Source: an uncultured Clostridia bacterium
Lineage (GTDB): Bacteria > Bacillota > Clostridia > TANB77 > CAG-508
DNA: 55,477 nucleotides
NCBI GenBank assembly: GCA_934121875.1
Contig: CAKOVG010000005.1
Location: forward strand, 1 to 55,477
Direction: 5' to 3'
Shown here: in pieces, positions 34,727 to 42,786 of the stretch
Layout of the letters: each line of letters starts with the position of its first letter
How positions within the stretch are numbered: position 1 is the stretch's first letter
The notes under the pieces: model-generated
What the model saw: only the letters and a program-made list of their open reading frames with translations
What the model was told of the DNA's origin: nothing
Databases searched by the model: none
Position numbers and translations under genes: made by a program

Positions 34727-35080
34727 ATGGAAGAAAACAACATTCCAACAGCAGAAGCAACTCTAAGATATGCTAGAATTTCAGCTAGAAAAGTTAAAAT
34801 AGTAGCAGATTTAATTAGAGGAAAAGATATTGATGAAGCTTTAGCTATTGCAAAATATGCTCCAAAAGCATCAAGCGAAATTATCGAAAAATTATTAAAA
34901 TCAGCTATCGCAAATGCTGAAAATAATCATCATATGGCACATGAAAAATTATATGTTGCTGAAATTTACGCAAACCAAGGTCCAACTCTAAAAAGAATTA
35001 GACCAGCTGCAAAAGGTAGTGCAGTAAGAATCAGAAAAAGAACAAGCCATATTACAATCGTGTTAAAGGAAAGAGATTAA
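34727..35080 (+). CDS. rplV: Ribosomal protein L22
   Basis: A 117-aa 50S exit-tunnel protein: 'EATLRYARISARKVKIVADLIRGKDIDEAL', 'SAIANAENNHHM', 'AEIYANQGPTLKRIRPAAKGSA', 'RIRKRTSHITIVL'. ATG 34727 is chosen, because the in-frame ATG at 34709 precedes the AAAGGAG site itself. Confidence 0.98.
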   Translation: MEENNIPTAEATLRYARISARKVKIVADLIRGKDIDEALAIAKYAPKASSEIIEKLLKSAIANAENNHHMAHEKLYVAEIYANQGPTLKRIRPAAKGSAVRIRKRTSHITIVLKERD

Positions 35081-35099
35081 GAAAGGAGGACTTAACAAA

Positions 35100-35762
35100 A
35101 TGGGACAAAAAATGGATCCTAACGGATTAAGAGTAGGTGTTATTAGGGACTGGAACTCAAAATGGTATGCAGACAAAAAGAACTTTAGTGAATACCTAGT
35201 AGAAGATCATAAAATCCGTGAATATGTTAAGAAAAAATTATATGTTGCAGGAATTTCTAAAATTGAAATTGAAAGAACTGCAAAATTCGTTAAAGTAAAC
35301 GTTTATACAGCAAAACCAGGTTTAGTAATTGGTAAAGGTGGAAACCTTGCTGAAGAATTAAAAGCTGAACTTGAAAAAATGATAGGTAAAACAGTTAACT
35401 TAAATATTGTTGAAGTTAAAAACATTGATGTTGATGCACAATTAGTTGCAGAAAATATTGCAGGACAACTAGAAAGAAGAATTTCATTCAGAAGAGCTAT
35501 GAAACAATGTATGCAAAAAACTATGAAAGCAGGTGCATTAGGAATTAAAACTGCTGTATCTGGAAGATTAGGTGGAGCAGACATGGCTAGAACAGAGTTC
35601 TACAAAGAAGGTACAATTCCACTTCAAACTTTAAGAGCTGATATTGATTATGGATTTGCAGAAGCAGATACTACATATGGAAAAATCGGTGTTAAAGTTT
35701 GGATATATAAAGGCGAAGTTCTTCCAGCTAAGAAAAAACAAGCAGAAGGGAGAGATGAGTAA
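35100..35762 (+). CDS. rpsC: Ribosomal protein S3
   Basis: A 220-aa 30S protein at the mRNA entry. 'GQKMDPNGLRVGVIRDWNSKWYADKK', the KH-domain loop 'KPGLVIGKGGNLAEEL' and 'SGRLGGADMARTE' identify it. The C-terminal 'KKKQAEGRDE' tail is short. Overlaps rplP by one base. Confidence 0.98.
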   Translation: MGQKMDPNGLRVGVIRDWNSKWYADKKNFSEYLVEDHKIREYVKKKLYVAGISKIEIERTAKFVKVNVYTAKPGLVIGKGGNLAEELKAELEKMIGKTVNLNIVEVKNIDVDAQLVAENIAGQLERRISFRRAMKQCMQKTMKAGALGIKTAVSGRLGGADMARTEFYKEGTIPLQTLRADIDYGFAEADTTYGKIGVKVWIYKGEVLPAKKKQAEGRDE

Positions 35763-36202
35763 TGCCATTAATGCCAAAAAGAACAAAATATAGAAAACAA
35801 CAAAAAGGTAGAATTAGAGGTAAAGCAACAAGAGGAAATAAAGTAACAGACGGAGAGTTTGGTTTACAATCACAAGAAATCGGACTAATTACTTCAAATC
35901 AAATTGAAGCAGCCCGTGTTGCTATGACTCGTTATATAAAAAGAGGTGGAAAGGTTTGGATTAAAATCTTCCCTGACAAACCAATAACATCAAAACCTAT
36001 TGGTACTCGTATGGGTAAAGGTAAAGGTGCTGTTGAATACTGGGTAGCAGCTGTAAAACCAGGAAGAGTTATGTTTGAAATAGCAGGAGTTCCAGAGGAA
36101 ACTGCAAAAGAAGCTCTAAGATTAGCAGCTAATAAACTATCAGTAAAATGTAAGTTTGTCAAAAGAGAAACTGAAGTAGGTGGTGATAGCGATGAAGATT
36201 AA
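35762..36202 (+). CDS. rplP: Ribosomal protein L16
   Basis: A 146-aa 50S protein near the A and P sites: 'MPLMPKRTKYRKQQKGRIRGKATRGN', 'RVAMTRYIKRGGKVWIKIFPDKPITSKPIGTRMGKGKGAVEYWVA'-type core. The acidic C-terminal end overlaps the rpmC start by 11 bp. Confidence 0.98.
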   Translation: MPLMPKRTKYRKQQKGRIRGKATRGNKVTDGEFGLQSQEIGLITSNQIEAARVAMTRYIKRGGKVWIKIFPDKPITSKPIGTRMGKGKGAVEYWVAAVKPGRVMFEIAGVPEETAKEALRLAANKLSVKCKFVKRETEVGGDSDED

Positions 36203-36395
36203 TAAAATAAAAGAAATGTCTTCACCAGAATTAGAGAAAGAATTAGTAGAACTAAAAAATGAATTATTTAAATTAAGATTTAGTTTAGCTACAAATGGAT
36301 TAGATAATCCTATGAAAATTAAAGAAGTGAAAAAAGACATTGCAAGAATTAAAACAGTTTTAAGAGAAAGAGAACTAAAGGAGGGTGTAAACTAA
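36192..36395 (+). CDS. rpmC: Ribosomal protein L29
   Basis: A 67-aa helical-hairpin 50S protein by the exit port: 'EMSSPELEKELVELKNELFKLRF', 'IARIKTVLRERE'. ATG 36192 is used; the upstream GTG at 36180 lies inside rplP and the ribosome site AGGTGGTGAT. Start overlaps rplP. Confidence 0.96.
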   Translation: MKINKIKEMSSPELEKELVELKNELFKLRFSLATNGLDNPMKIKEVKKDIARIKTVLRERELKEGVN

Positions 36396-36396
36396 T

Positions 36397-36660
36397 ATGG
36401 AAGAAAGAAACCTTCGTAAAGAAATGATTGGTACAGTTGTTTCTGACAAAATGGATAAAACAGTTGTAGTAGCTGTTCAAACTAATGTTATGAACAAAGT
36501 GTACGGAAAAATCCAAAAAAGAACATACAAATTAAAAGCTCATGACGAAAACAATCAATGCCAAGCAGGAGATAAAGTTAGAGTAATGGAAACTAGACCA
36601 CTTTCTAAAGATAAGAGATGGAGAGTAGTTGAAGTTGTAGAAAAAGCAGTTATTAAATAA
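36397..36660 (+). CDS. rpsQ: Ribosomal protein S17
   Basis: An 87-aa 30S protein: 'RKEMIGTVVSDKMDKTVVVAV', 'YGKIQKRTYKLKAHDENNQCQAGDKVRVMETRPLSKDKRWRVVEVV'-type core. Starts one base after the rpmC stop. Its final AAATAA is also the start of the left arm of element B. Confidence 0.97.
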   Translation: MEERNLRKEMIGTVVSDKMDKTVVVAVQTNVMNKVYGKIQKRTYKLKAHDENNQCQAGDKVRVMETRPLSKDKRWRVVEVVEKAVIK

Positions 36661-36775
36661 ACAAAAAACTTCGTCTGGCGTTGTTGTCCATCACATAAAA
36701 AATCCTCGATGTGCAAAAAGCACACCTACGGTTTTTTAGTTCGGACGCCTAGCCATACTCGTTTTTAGTTTATTT
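36655..36775 (+). repeat. Nested palindromic element B (rpsQ-rplN spacer)
   Basis: 121 bp. Outer arms AAATAAACAAAAAACT and CGTTTTTAGTTTATTT pair, then GTCTGGC with GCCATAC around the same C x T mismatch. Inner stem TAAAAAATCC / GGTTTTTTAG. Terminal hairpin TGTGC-AAAAA-GCACA. Inner type 2, shared with element G. The left arm overlaps the rpsQ stop codon. Confidence 0.85.
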
Positions 36776-36816
36776 AGAAAAATAGTGTATATATATTTAA
36801 GAAGGAGGATACCAAA

Positions 36817-37188
36817 ATGGTACAACAACAAAGTATATTAAAAGTTGCTGACAACACTGGTGCAAAAGAAATTATGTGTATCAGATGTTTGGGTGGTTCA
36901 TATAGAAAATACGCTGGTGTAGGCGATATTATTGTTGCATCTGTAAAAACAGCTATACCTGGTGGTGGAGTTGTTAAAAAAGGTGATGTAGTAAAAGCTG
37001 TTGTTGTAAGAACTAAAAAGCCAATTAGAAGAGCAGATGGTTCTTATGTAAGATTTGACGAAAATGCAGCTGTTATTATAAAAGATGATAAAACACCAAA
37101 AGGAACTCGTATATTTGGGCCAGTAGCTAGAGAATTAAGAGATGGAGAGTATATGAAGATTCTTTCATTAGCTCCAGAAGTTCTTTAA
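36817..37188 (+). CDS. rplN: Ribosomal protein L14
   Basis: A 123-aa 50S interface protein: 'MVQQQSILKVADNTGAKEIMCIRCLGGS', 'IVASVKTAIPGGGVVKKGDVVKAVVVRTKK', 'GTRIFGPVARELR'. Full length, behind GAAGGAGGA. Flanked by elements B and C. Confidence 0.98.
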   Translation: MVQQQSILKVADNTGAKEIMCIRCLGGSYRKYAGVGDIIVASVKTAIPGGGVVKKGDVVKAVVVRTKKPIRRADGSYVRFDENAAVIIKDDKTPKGTRIFGPVARELRDGEYMKILSLAPEVL

Positions 37189-37310
37189 AAACAATTGAAA
37201 AGCTTCGTCTTGCGTTGTCAAGCGTCGCATAAAAATCTTTCGATATACATCAGTATAATCTCAAGATTTTTAGCTAACTTTCCTAGCAATACTCGCTTTT
37301 GAATTGTTTT
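37188..37310 (+). repeat. Nested palindromic element C (rplN-rplX spacer)
   Basis: 123 bp. Outer arms AAAACAATTGAAAAGC and GCTTTTGAATTGTTTT pair, then GTCTTGC (37207-37213) with GCAATAC (37286-37292) around a C x T mismatch. Inner stem TAAAAATCTT / AAGATTTTTA is perfect. Terminal hairpin ATAC-ATCA-GTAT. Inner type 3, shared with element F. Confidence 0.88.
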
Positions 37311-37403
37311 GGAAATGTAGCACTAAAAAATTGTTTGAAAGGTATAAAATAAAAAAATAACAGAGAACCTTATAAATTTAAAAAGAAGAGGTGAAAAGTA
37401 AAG

Positions 37404-37712
37404 ATGAAAATTAAAAAAGGTGATACAGTTAAAGTTTTATCTGGAAATGATAAAGGAAAAACTGGAGAAGTTTTAGAAGTAATTCCAAAAACACAAAAAG
37501 TAATTGTTAAAGGTGTTAATATTCGTAAAAAACATGTTAAACCTAGAAAACAAGGAGAAGAAGGCGGAATTATTCCAGTAGAATGTAGCATACATAGTAG
37601 CAAAGTAAATGTAGTATGTCCAAAATGTAACAAAGCAACGAGAGTTGGTTACTTAGTAGAAGGAGATACAAAAGTACGTGTTTGCAAAAAATGTGGAAAC
37701 AAATTAAAATAG
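37404..37712 (+). CDS. rplX: Ribosomal protein L24
   Basis: A 102-aa 50S assembly-initiator protein with a KOW motif ('KIKKGDTVKVLSGNDKGKTGEVLEV'). A C-terminal Cys4 zinc ribbon 'CPKCNKATRVGY...RVCKKCGNKLK' is kept. Behind the weak site AGAGGTGAAAAG. Confidence 0.97.
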   Translation: MKIKKGDTVKVLSGNDKGKTGEVLEVIPKTQKVIVKGVNIRKKHVKPRKQGEEGGIIPVECSIHSSKVNVVCPKCNKATRVGYLVEGDTKVRVCKKCGNKLK

Positions 37713-37734
37713 GAAGGAGGTCTATTAAAGACTT

Positions 37735-38274
37735 ATGGAAATATTAAAAGAACAATATCAAAAAGAAGTTGTACCTGCATTGATGAAAAAATTTAACTAT
37801 AAATCAGTAATGGAAGTTCCAAAACTAGAAAAAATAGTTATCAATGTTGGATTAGGAGATATGAAAGATAATCCAAAAGCACTAGACAACACAATAAATG
37901 ATTTAAAAATAATTACAGGTCAAACTCCAATAGTAACAAAAGCAAAGAAAGCTATTGCTGCTTTCAAAATTAGAGAAGGTGTTAATATTGGATGCAAAGT
38001 TACATTAAGAAGTGGAAAAATGTATGATTTTGCATACAAACTATTTAATGTGTCATTACCAAGAGTAAGAGATTTTAGAGGAGTATCTAATAACTCATTT
38101 GATGGTAGAGGAAATTACTCAATGGGAATTAAAGAACAATTAATTTTCCCTGAAATCGAATATGATAAAATTGATAAAATTAGAGGTATGGATATAATAT
38201 TCGTTACTACTGCTAAGACAGATGAAGAAGCAAAAGAATTGCTTTCATTATTAGGAATGCCATTCCAAAATTAA
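37735..38274 (+). CDS. rplE: Ribosomal protein L5
   Basis: A 179-aa 50S protein that contacts 5S rRNA: 'VPKLEKIVINVGLGDMKDNPKALD', 'ITGQTPIVTKAKKAIAAFKIREG', 'LPRVRDFRGVSNNSFDGRGNYSMGIKEQ'. Behind GGAAGGAGGT. Confidence 0.98.
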   Translation: MEILKEQYQKEVVPALMKKFNYKSVMEVPKLEKIVINVGLGDMKDNPKALDNTINDLKIITGQTPIVTKAKKAIAAFKIREGVNIGCKVTLRSGKMYDFAYKLFNVSLPRVRDFRGVSNNSFDGRGNYSMGIKEQLIFPEIEYDKIDKIRGMDIIFVTTAKTDEEAKELLSLLGMPFQN

Positions 38275-38280
38275 TTATAA

Positions 38281-38314
38281 ACTGCGTCTTGCGCTGTCAA
38301 GAGGCGAGTGTAAG
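38281..38314 (+). repeat. Fragment of the palindromic element (D, rplE-rpsN spacer)
   Basis: Only the left core (TGCGTCTTGCGCTGTCAAGA) remains, ending in GGCGAGTGTAAG shortly before the rpsN ribosome site. Right arm and inner stem are missing. Reads as a deletion derivative of the family. Confidence 0.65.
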
Positions 38315-38327
38315 AAAGGAGAAATAA

Positions 38328-38513
38328 ATGGCTAAGAAGTCTTTAAAAGTTAAACAACAAAGAGAACAAAAATATAAAACAAGAGAATATAATCGTTGTA
38401 AAATTTGTGGAAGACCACATGCATATATAAGAAAATATGGAATTTGCCGTGTTTGCTTTAGAGAGTTAGCTCATAAGGGAGAGATTCCAGGAGTTAAGAA
38501 GGCTAGCTGGTAA
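38328..38513 (+). CDS. rpsN: Ribosomal protein S14, zinc type
   Basis: A 61-aa 30S head protein with the zinc site 'NRCKICGRPHAYIRKYGICRVCFREL' (C-x2-C...C-x2-C). C-terminus 'GEIPGVKKASW' is standard. Behind AAAGGAG. Confidence 0.98.
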   Translation: MAKKSLKVKQQREQKYKTREYNRCKICGRPHAYIRKYGICRVCFRELAHKGEIPGVKKASW

Positions 38514-38516
38514 TTC

Positions 38517-38686
38517 TTTCAAATTTAAATCAGCATCTTGCTTTGTCAAGCTACGTGTAAAAATTTTGCTATGCATACTGATGCTGTAACAGGCAGAGCC
38601 TTAACAGCTTCAGAATCAATGTACAAAAGTACAATTTCAAAATTTTTCACTTGCTTTCCTTGCAATATACTAATTTAAATTCGAAA
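38517..38686 (+). repeat. Nested palindromic element E (rpsN-rpsH spacer), long form
   Basis: 170 bp. Outer arms TTTCAAATTTAAATCAGCAT and ATACTAATTTAAATTCGAAA pair, with ATCTTGC / GCAATAT around the C x T mismatch. Inner stem AAAAATTTTG / CAAAATTTTT. The centre holds a unique extra palindrome CTGATGCTGT...ACAGCTTCAG with AGGC-AGA-GCCT at its tip, then GTAC-AAAA-GTAC. Confidence 0.82.
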
Positions 38687-38741
38687 TAACAGCTTGAAAC
38701 ATAAAGTGAATTTGAGTAAATTTAAAAAGGAGGGAATAATT

Positions 38742-39140
38742 TTGAATACAACAGATCCAATTGCAGATATGTTAACAAGAATTAGAAATGCAAATAGTAA
38801 AAAGCATAAAACAGTTGATGTTCCAGCTTCAAATATGAAAAAAGCTATTGCTAACATTCTATTTAAAGAAGGATACATTGCAGCATATGAAGAGTTAAAC
38901 GATAACACTCAAGGTGTAATTCGTATTACTTTAAAATATGATGAAAATGGTGCAAGAGTAATTGATGGTTTAAGAAGAATAAGTAAACCAGGACTAAGAG
39001 TTTATGCATCTAAAGAAGAATTACCACAAGTTCTAAATGGCTTAGGAATTGCTTTAATTTCTACTTCAAAAGGAATTAAAACAGATAGAGAAGCAAGAGC
39101 AGAAGGACTTGGAGGAGAAGTATTAGCATATATTTGGTAG
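38742..39140 (+). CDS. rpsH: Ribosomal protein S8
   Basis: A 132-aa 30S protein; in some bacteria it represses the spc operon. 'TTDPIADMLTRIRNANSKKHKTVDVPASNMK' at the N-terminus and 'ISTSKGIKTDREARAEGLGGEVLAYIW' at the C-terminus. Start TTG 38742 follows AAAGGAGGG by 8 nt and yields the standard N-terminus; the ATG at 38694 would add 16 foreign residues. Confidence 0.97.
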   Translation: MNTTDPIADMLTRIRNANSKKHKTVDVPASNMKKAIANILFKEGYIAAYEELNDNTQGVIRITLKYDENGARVIDGLRRISKPGLRVYASKEELPQVLNGLGIALISTSKGIKTDREARAEGLGGEVLAYIW

Positions 39141-39156
39141 AAAGGAGGAACTAAAA

Positions 39157-39696
39157 ATGTCAAGAATAGGAAATAAACCTATAATTGTACCAGAAGGTGT
39201 TGAAGTTACATTAAATGACAATCATATTATAGTAAAAGGACCAAAAGGTACATTAGAAAAGGACCTACATAAAAATATGACTGTTACTGTAGAAGGAAAT
39301 ACTATCACAGTAACAAGACCAAACGATGAAGCTGAAAATAGAAGCTTACATGGTTTAACAAGAACTTTAATTAGCAACATGGTTGAAGGTGTTGTAAATG
39401 AATTTAAAAGAAATTTAGAAATAAATGGTGTTGGATATAGAGCACAAAAAAAAGGCAATGACTTAGTAATTAGTTTAGGTTATTCTCATCCAGTTGAAAT
39501 AGTAGCACCAGAAGGTATTAGTTTTGATTTAGCAGATGCTAACCACATTACAGTAAGAGGAATAGATAAAGAATTAGTTGGTCAAACAGCTGCAGTTATT
39601 AGAACAAAAAGACCACCAGAAGTATATAGAGGTAAAGGTATTAAGTATGCTGAAGAGCATATTAGACGTAAGGAAGGTAAAGCTGGCAAGAAATAG
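39157..39696 (+). CDS. rplF: Ribosomal protein L6
   Basis: A 179-aa 50S protein: 'MSRIGNKPIIVPEGVEV', 'VKGPKGTLEKDL', 'NGVGYRAQKKGNDLVISLGYSHPVE', 'KRPPEVYRGKGIKYAEEHIRRKEGKAGKK'-type end. Behind AAAGGAGGA. Confidence 0.98.
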   Translation: MSRIGNKPIIVPEGVEVTLNDNHIIVKGPKGTLEKDLHKNMTVTVEGNTITVTRPNDEAENRSLHGLTRTLISNMVEGVVNEFKRNLEINGVGYRAQKKGNDLVISLGYSHPVEIVAPEGISFDLADANHITVRGIDKELVGQTAAVIRTKRPPEVYRGKGIKYAEEHIRRKEGKAGKK

Positions 39697-39819
39697 AATT
39701 TAAATGAAAAACTTCGTCTTGCGTTGTCAGGCGTCGCATAAAAATCTTTCAATATACACCAGTATAATTTCAAGATTTTTAGCTAGCCTTCCTAGCAATA
39801 CTCGTTTTTGATTTAAATT
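39697..39819 (+). repeat. Nested palindromic element F (rplF-rplR spacer)
   Basis: 123 bp, close to element C in core and inner type 3 (TAAAAATCTT / AAGATTTTTA; ATAC-ACCA-GTAT). Its outer arms are different: AATTTAAATGAAAAAC with CGTTTTTGATTTAAATT. Starts right at the rplF stop. GTCTTGC / GCAATAC with C x T mismatch retained. Confidence 0.88.
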
Positions 39820-39885
39820 CGAATTAAGATAATAATTAGTTCTTAATATTATTAACGCTGTTACGTTAATAGAAAGGAGAAAAAA

Positions 39886-40245
39886 ATGATTAAGAAAATA
39901 AATAGAAAAGCTGAAAGAGAAAGAAGACATGCAAGAGTACGTAATAAAATTTCTGGAACAGCAGATCGTCCAAGATTATGTGTATTTAGAAGCAATAATA
40001 ATCTTTTTGTACAAGTAATTGATGATGTTGCAGGAAATACTTTAGCTCAAGCTTCTACTCTAGATAAAGAAGTAAAAGTAAAACATTCAAATAAAGAAGC
40101 TGCTAAAGAAGTTGGAGCTTTAATTGCAAAAAGAGCTTTAGAGAAAAATATCAAAGAAGTTGTTTTTGATAGAGGCGGTTACATTTATCATGGTGTTGTA
40201 AAAGAATTAGCAGAAGCAGCCAGAGAAGGCGGATTAACATTTTAA
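39886..40245 (+). CDS. rplR: Ribosomal protein L18
   Basis: A 119-aa 5S rRNA-binding 50S protein: 'RHARVRNKISGTADRPRLCVFRSNNNLFVQVIDD', 'VFDRGGYIYHGVVKELAEAAREGGL'. Behind AAAGGAG. Confidence 0.98.
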   Translation: MIKKINRKAERERRHARVRNKISGTADRPRLCVFRSNNNLFVQVIDDVAGNTLAQASTLDKEVKVKHSNKEAAKEVGALIAKRALEKNIKEVVFDRGGYIYHGVVKELAEAAREGGLTF

Positions 40246-40262
40246 AAAGGAGGGAAATTAAA

Positions 40263-40754
40263 GTGCAATCAGAAAATACATCAGAATTAAAAGAAAAAGT
40301 AGTTGCAATCAACAGAGTAGCAAAAGTTGTTAAAGGTGGTAGAACTTTTAGATTTAGTGCTGTAGTTGTTGTTGGAGATGAAAACGGTCATATTGGTGTA
40401 GGAAATGGAAAAGCTGCTGAAGTTCCAGATGCTATAAAAAAAGCAATTGAAGAAGCTAAAAAGAACTTAGTTGAAGTTCCAGTTGTAGGAACAACAATTC
40501 CTCATGAATATGTAGGTAAATTTGGAAGTGCTAGTGTTATATTAAAACCAGCTGCAGAAGGTACTGGAGTTATCGCTGGAGGTAGTGTAAGACCAGTATT
40601 AGAGCTTGCAGGTTACAAAGATATTAGAACTAAAGTTGTTGGAACAAACAACCCAAGAAATGTTGTTTATGCTACAATCGAAGGATTAAAAAGCATGAAA
40701 ACAGCAGAACAAATTGCTAAAAAAAGAGGAAAAACAGTAGCAGAAATATTATAA
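40263..40754 (+). CDS. rpsE: Ribosomal protein S5
   Basis: A 163-aa 30S protein of the decoding region: 'LKEKVVAINRVAKVVKGGRTFRFSAVVVVGDENG', 'GKAAEVPDAIKKAIEEAKKNL', 'GTGVIAGGSVRPVLELAGYKDI'. The start is GTG 40263, 8 nt after AAAGGAGGG. The next gene is rplO, with no rpmD between them. Confidence 0.97.
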   Translation: MQSENTSELKEKVVAINRVAKVVKGGRTFRFSAVVVVGDENGHIGVGNGKAAEVPDAIKKAIEEAKKNLVEVPVVGTTIPHEYVGKFGSASVILKPAAEGTGVIAGGSVRPVLELAGYKDIRTKVVGTNNPRNVVYATIEGLKSMKTAEQIAKKRGKTVAEIL

Positions 40755-40782
40755 TTTTAAAAATAGGAGGTGTAATCGCAAA

Positions 40783-41220
40783 ATGAAATTAGACGAATTA
40801 AAACCAGCACAAAAAACAAAGAAAAAGACAGTTGTAGGTCGTGGAGTTGGTTCAGGTCTTGGAAAAACTTCTGGAAGAGGACATAAAGGTCAAAAAGCAA
40901 GAAGTGGCGGTGGAGTTAGAAGAGGCTTTGAAGGTGGTCAAACTCCTTTATATAGAAGATTACCAAAAAGAGGATTCAACAATAGCGTTCATGCTAACGA
41001 TTATGTAGAAGTAACACTTACAATGCTTAACAAATCAAGCAAAGAAGATGTTACAGCAGAAAGCTTAATCGAAGATGGAATTATTCGTAAAGCAAAAGAC
41101 GGAATTGTTATTCTTGCAACAGGAAAATTAGAGAAAAAAGTAAACGTTAAAGCTGTAAAATTCACTAAAGCTGCACAAGAAAAAATAGAAGCTTTAGGTG
41201 GAAAGGCTGAGGTGATTTAA
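40783..41220 (+). CDS. rplO: Ribosomal protein L15
   Basis: A 145-aa 50S protein: 'KLDELKPAQKTKKK', 'GRGVGSGLGKTSGRGHKGQKARSGGGVRRGFEGGQTPLYRRLPKRG'-type core, 'VNVKAVKFTKAAQEKIEALGGKAEVI'. Shares one base with the secY start (TAATG). Confidence 0.98.
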   Translation: MKLDELKPAQKTKKKTVVGRGVGSGLGKTSGRGHKGQKARSGGGVRRGFEGGQTPLYRRLPKRGFNNSVHANDYVEVTLTMLNKSSKEDVTAESLIEDGIIRKAKDGIVILATGKLEKKVNVKAVKFTKAAQEKIEALGGKAEVI

Positions 41221-42545
41221 TGTTTAAAACTATTAAAAATGCATTAAAAACGCCAGACGTTAGAAAAAGAATATTATATACATTACTTTTAATCGTATTA
41301 TTTAGATTAGGATGTTTTATTACAGTACCTGGTGTAAATACAGTTACATTAAATGAAGCAATGAATAGTGCAAGTAATGGCATAGCAGGTCTAATAGACT
41401 TAATTTCAGGTGGAGCTTTTTCAAGATTTTCTATCTTTGCTATGACTATTACACCATATATTACAGCTTCAATTGTAATTCAATTATTAGGAATGGTAAT
41501 ACCTTCATTAGAAAGATTAATGAAGGAAGGTGGAGAAGAAGGAAGAAATAAAATAAATAGATATACTAAACTTTTGACAGTAGTGCTTGCACTAATCGAA
41601 GGTATAGGATTATATTTAACTTATAAAGCTTCTGGAATTTTCGTAAAAACAGACTTCTTAACAGGAGCATTGGTAGTTATTTCATTAATGGCAGGAACAT
41701 CACTTTTAATGTGGTTAGGAGATCAAATTACAAATAAAGGTATAGGAAATGGTATCTCTATGATTATATTTGTAGGTATTATTTCTGGTTTGCCAAGTGC
41801 AGTAACTATGATATGGAACCTAATATTTGGAACAGGAGCATTTAGTACAGCTGGATTGTTAAGCTCTTTAGCTATTATTGTTGGAGCAGTAATTTTAATA
41901 GCTGGAGTTGTATTTGTACAACAAGCCGAAAGAAGAATACCTGTACAATATGCTAAAAAAGTAGTAGGAAGAAAAATGGTAGGAGCACAAAATACACATA
42001 TTCCACTTAAGCTAGCAATGGCTGGTGTTATGCCAATAATTTTTGCTTCATCATTTATGACATTTCCAGCTATGATTATTCAAATGTTTGCACCAAATAT
42101 TGCAAATCAAACAGGATTTTGGAATGTAATATATAATTTTTCAATTGCAACTTCAACATCAGCTGTACCAGTAGGCTACACTATTGCAAATGCAATTGTA
42201 TATTTATTATTAATTGTTGGATTTACATTCTTCTACACTTATGTAACATTTAATCCAGCAGAGGTATCAAACAACATTAAGAAAAATGGTGGATTTATAC
42301 CAGGAATTAGAGCAGGAAAACCAACAACAGATTATTTATCATCAGTATTATCTAAACTATTATGGTTTGGAGGACTATTCTTAGCAGTTATAGCAATATT
42401 ACCTATGCTTGTAAGGTTTATACCAAATATAAACTTAGCATTTGGTGGCACATCAATCCTAATCGTTGTAGGTGTTGCACTTGAAATGGTACAACAATTA
42501 GAGTCTTTATTGGTTATGAGACATTACAAAGGCTTTTTAGACTAA
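41220..42545 (+). CDS. secY: SecY preprotein translocase channel
   Basis: A 441-aa, ten-helix membrane channel. N-terminal 'LLIVLFRLGCFITVPGV', 'FAMTITPYITASIVIQLL', 'GKGIGNGISMIIFVGI'-type loop, 'ERRIPVQYAKKVVGRKM', and the C-terminal 'LLVMRHYKGFL'. Coupled to rplO; secG lies at 48084. Confidence 0.98.
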   Translation: MFKTIKNALKTPDVRKRILYTLLLIVLFRLGCFITVPGVNTVTLNEAMNSASNGIAGLIDLISGGAFSRFSIFAMTITPYITASIVIQLLGMVIPSLERLMKEGGEEGRNKINRYTKLLTVVLALIEGIGLYLTYKASGIFVKTDFLTGALVVISLMAGTSLLMWLGDQITNKGIGNGISMIIFVGIISGLPSAVTMIWNLIFGTGAFSTAGLLSSLAIIVGAVILIAGVVFVQQAERRIPVQYAKKVVGRKMVGAQNTHIPLKLAMAGVMPIIFASSFMTFPAMIIQMFAPNIANQTGFWNVIYNFSIATSTSAVPVGYTIANAIVYLLLIVGFTFFYTYVTFNPAEVSNNIKKNGGFIPGIRAGKPTTDYLSSVLSKLLWFGGLFLAVIAILPMLVRFIPNINLAFGGTSILIVVGVALEMVQQLESLLVMRHYKGFLD

Positions 42546-42668
42546 TTTCGAATTAAATACTCATCTTGCATTGTCATGCATCATTTTAAATGAAATCAAT
42601 GTGCAAAAAGCACACCTCATTCATTTAAAATTCGCATTCCTAGCAATCTAAGCATTTAATTCAAAATT
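42544..42668 (+). repeat. Nested palindromic element G (secY-adk spacer)
   Basis: 125 bp. Outer arms AATTTCGAATTAAATAC and AGCATTTAATTCAAAATT pair. Inner stem ATTTTAAATGA / TCATTTAAAAT is perfect. Terminal hairpin TGTGC-AAAAA-GCACA (type 2, as in B). The left arm begins at the secY stop codon. Confidence 0.86.
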
Positions 42669-42786
42669 ATAATCTTTCAAATATAGAAAAGAATAATAAA
42701 TAAGATATATCTTAAAAATTAGGGCAGAAGGGGCGGATAGGTGTAAAAACTGGTTCCGTCCGTAATGCGTGAAAGGAGAACTAAAT

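Noticed and set aside
42721..42780. tRNA-like sequence before adk
   Set aside because: A GGGCGGA...TCCGTCC hairpin is present, but no cloverleaf, anticodon arm or T-loop can be formed.
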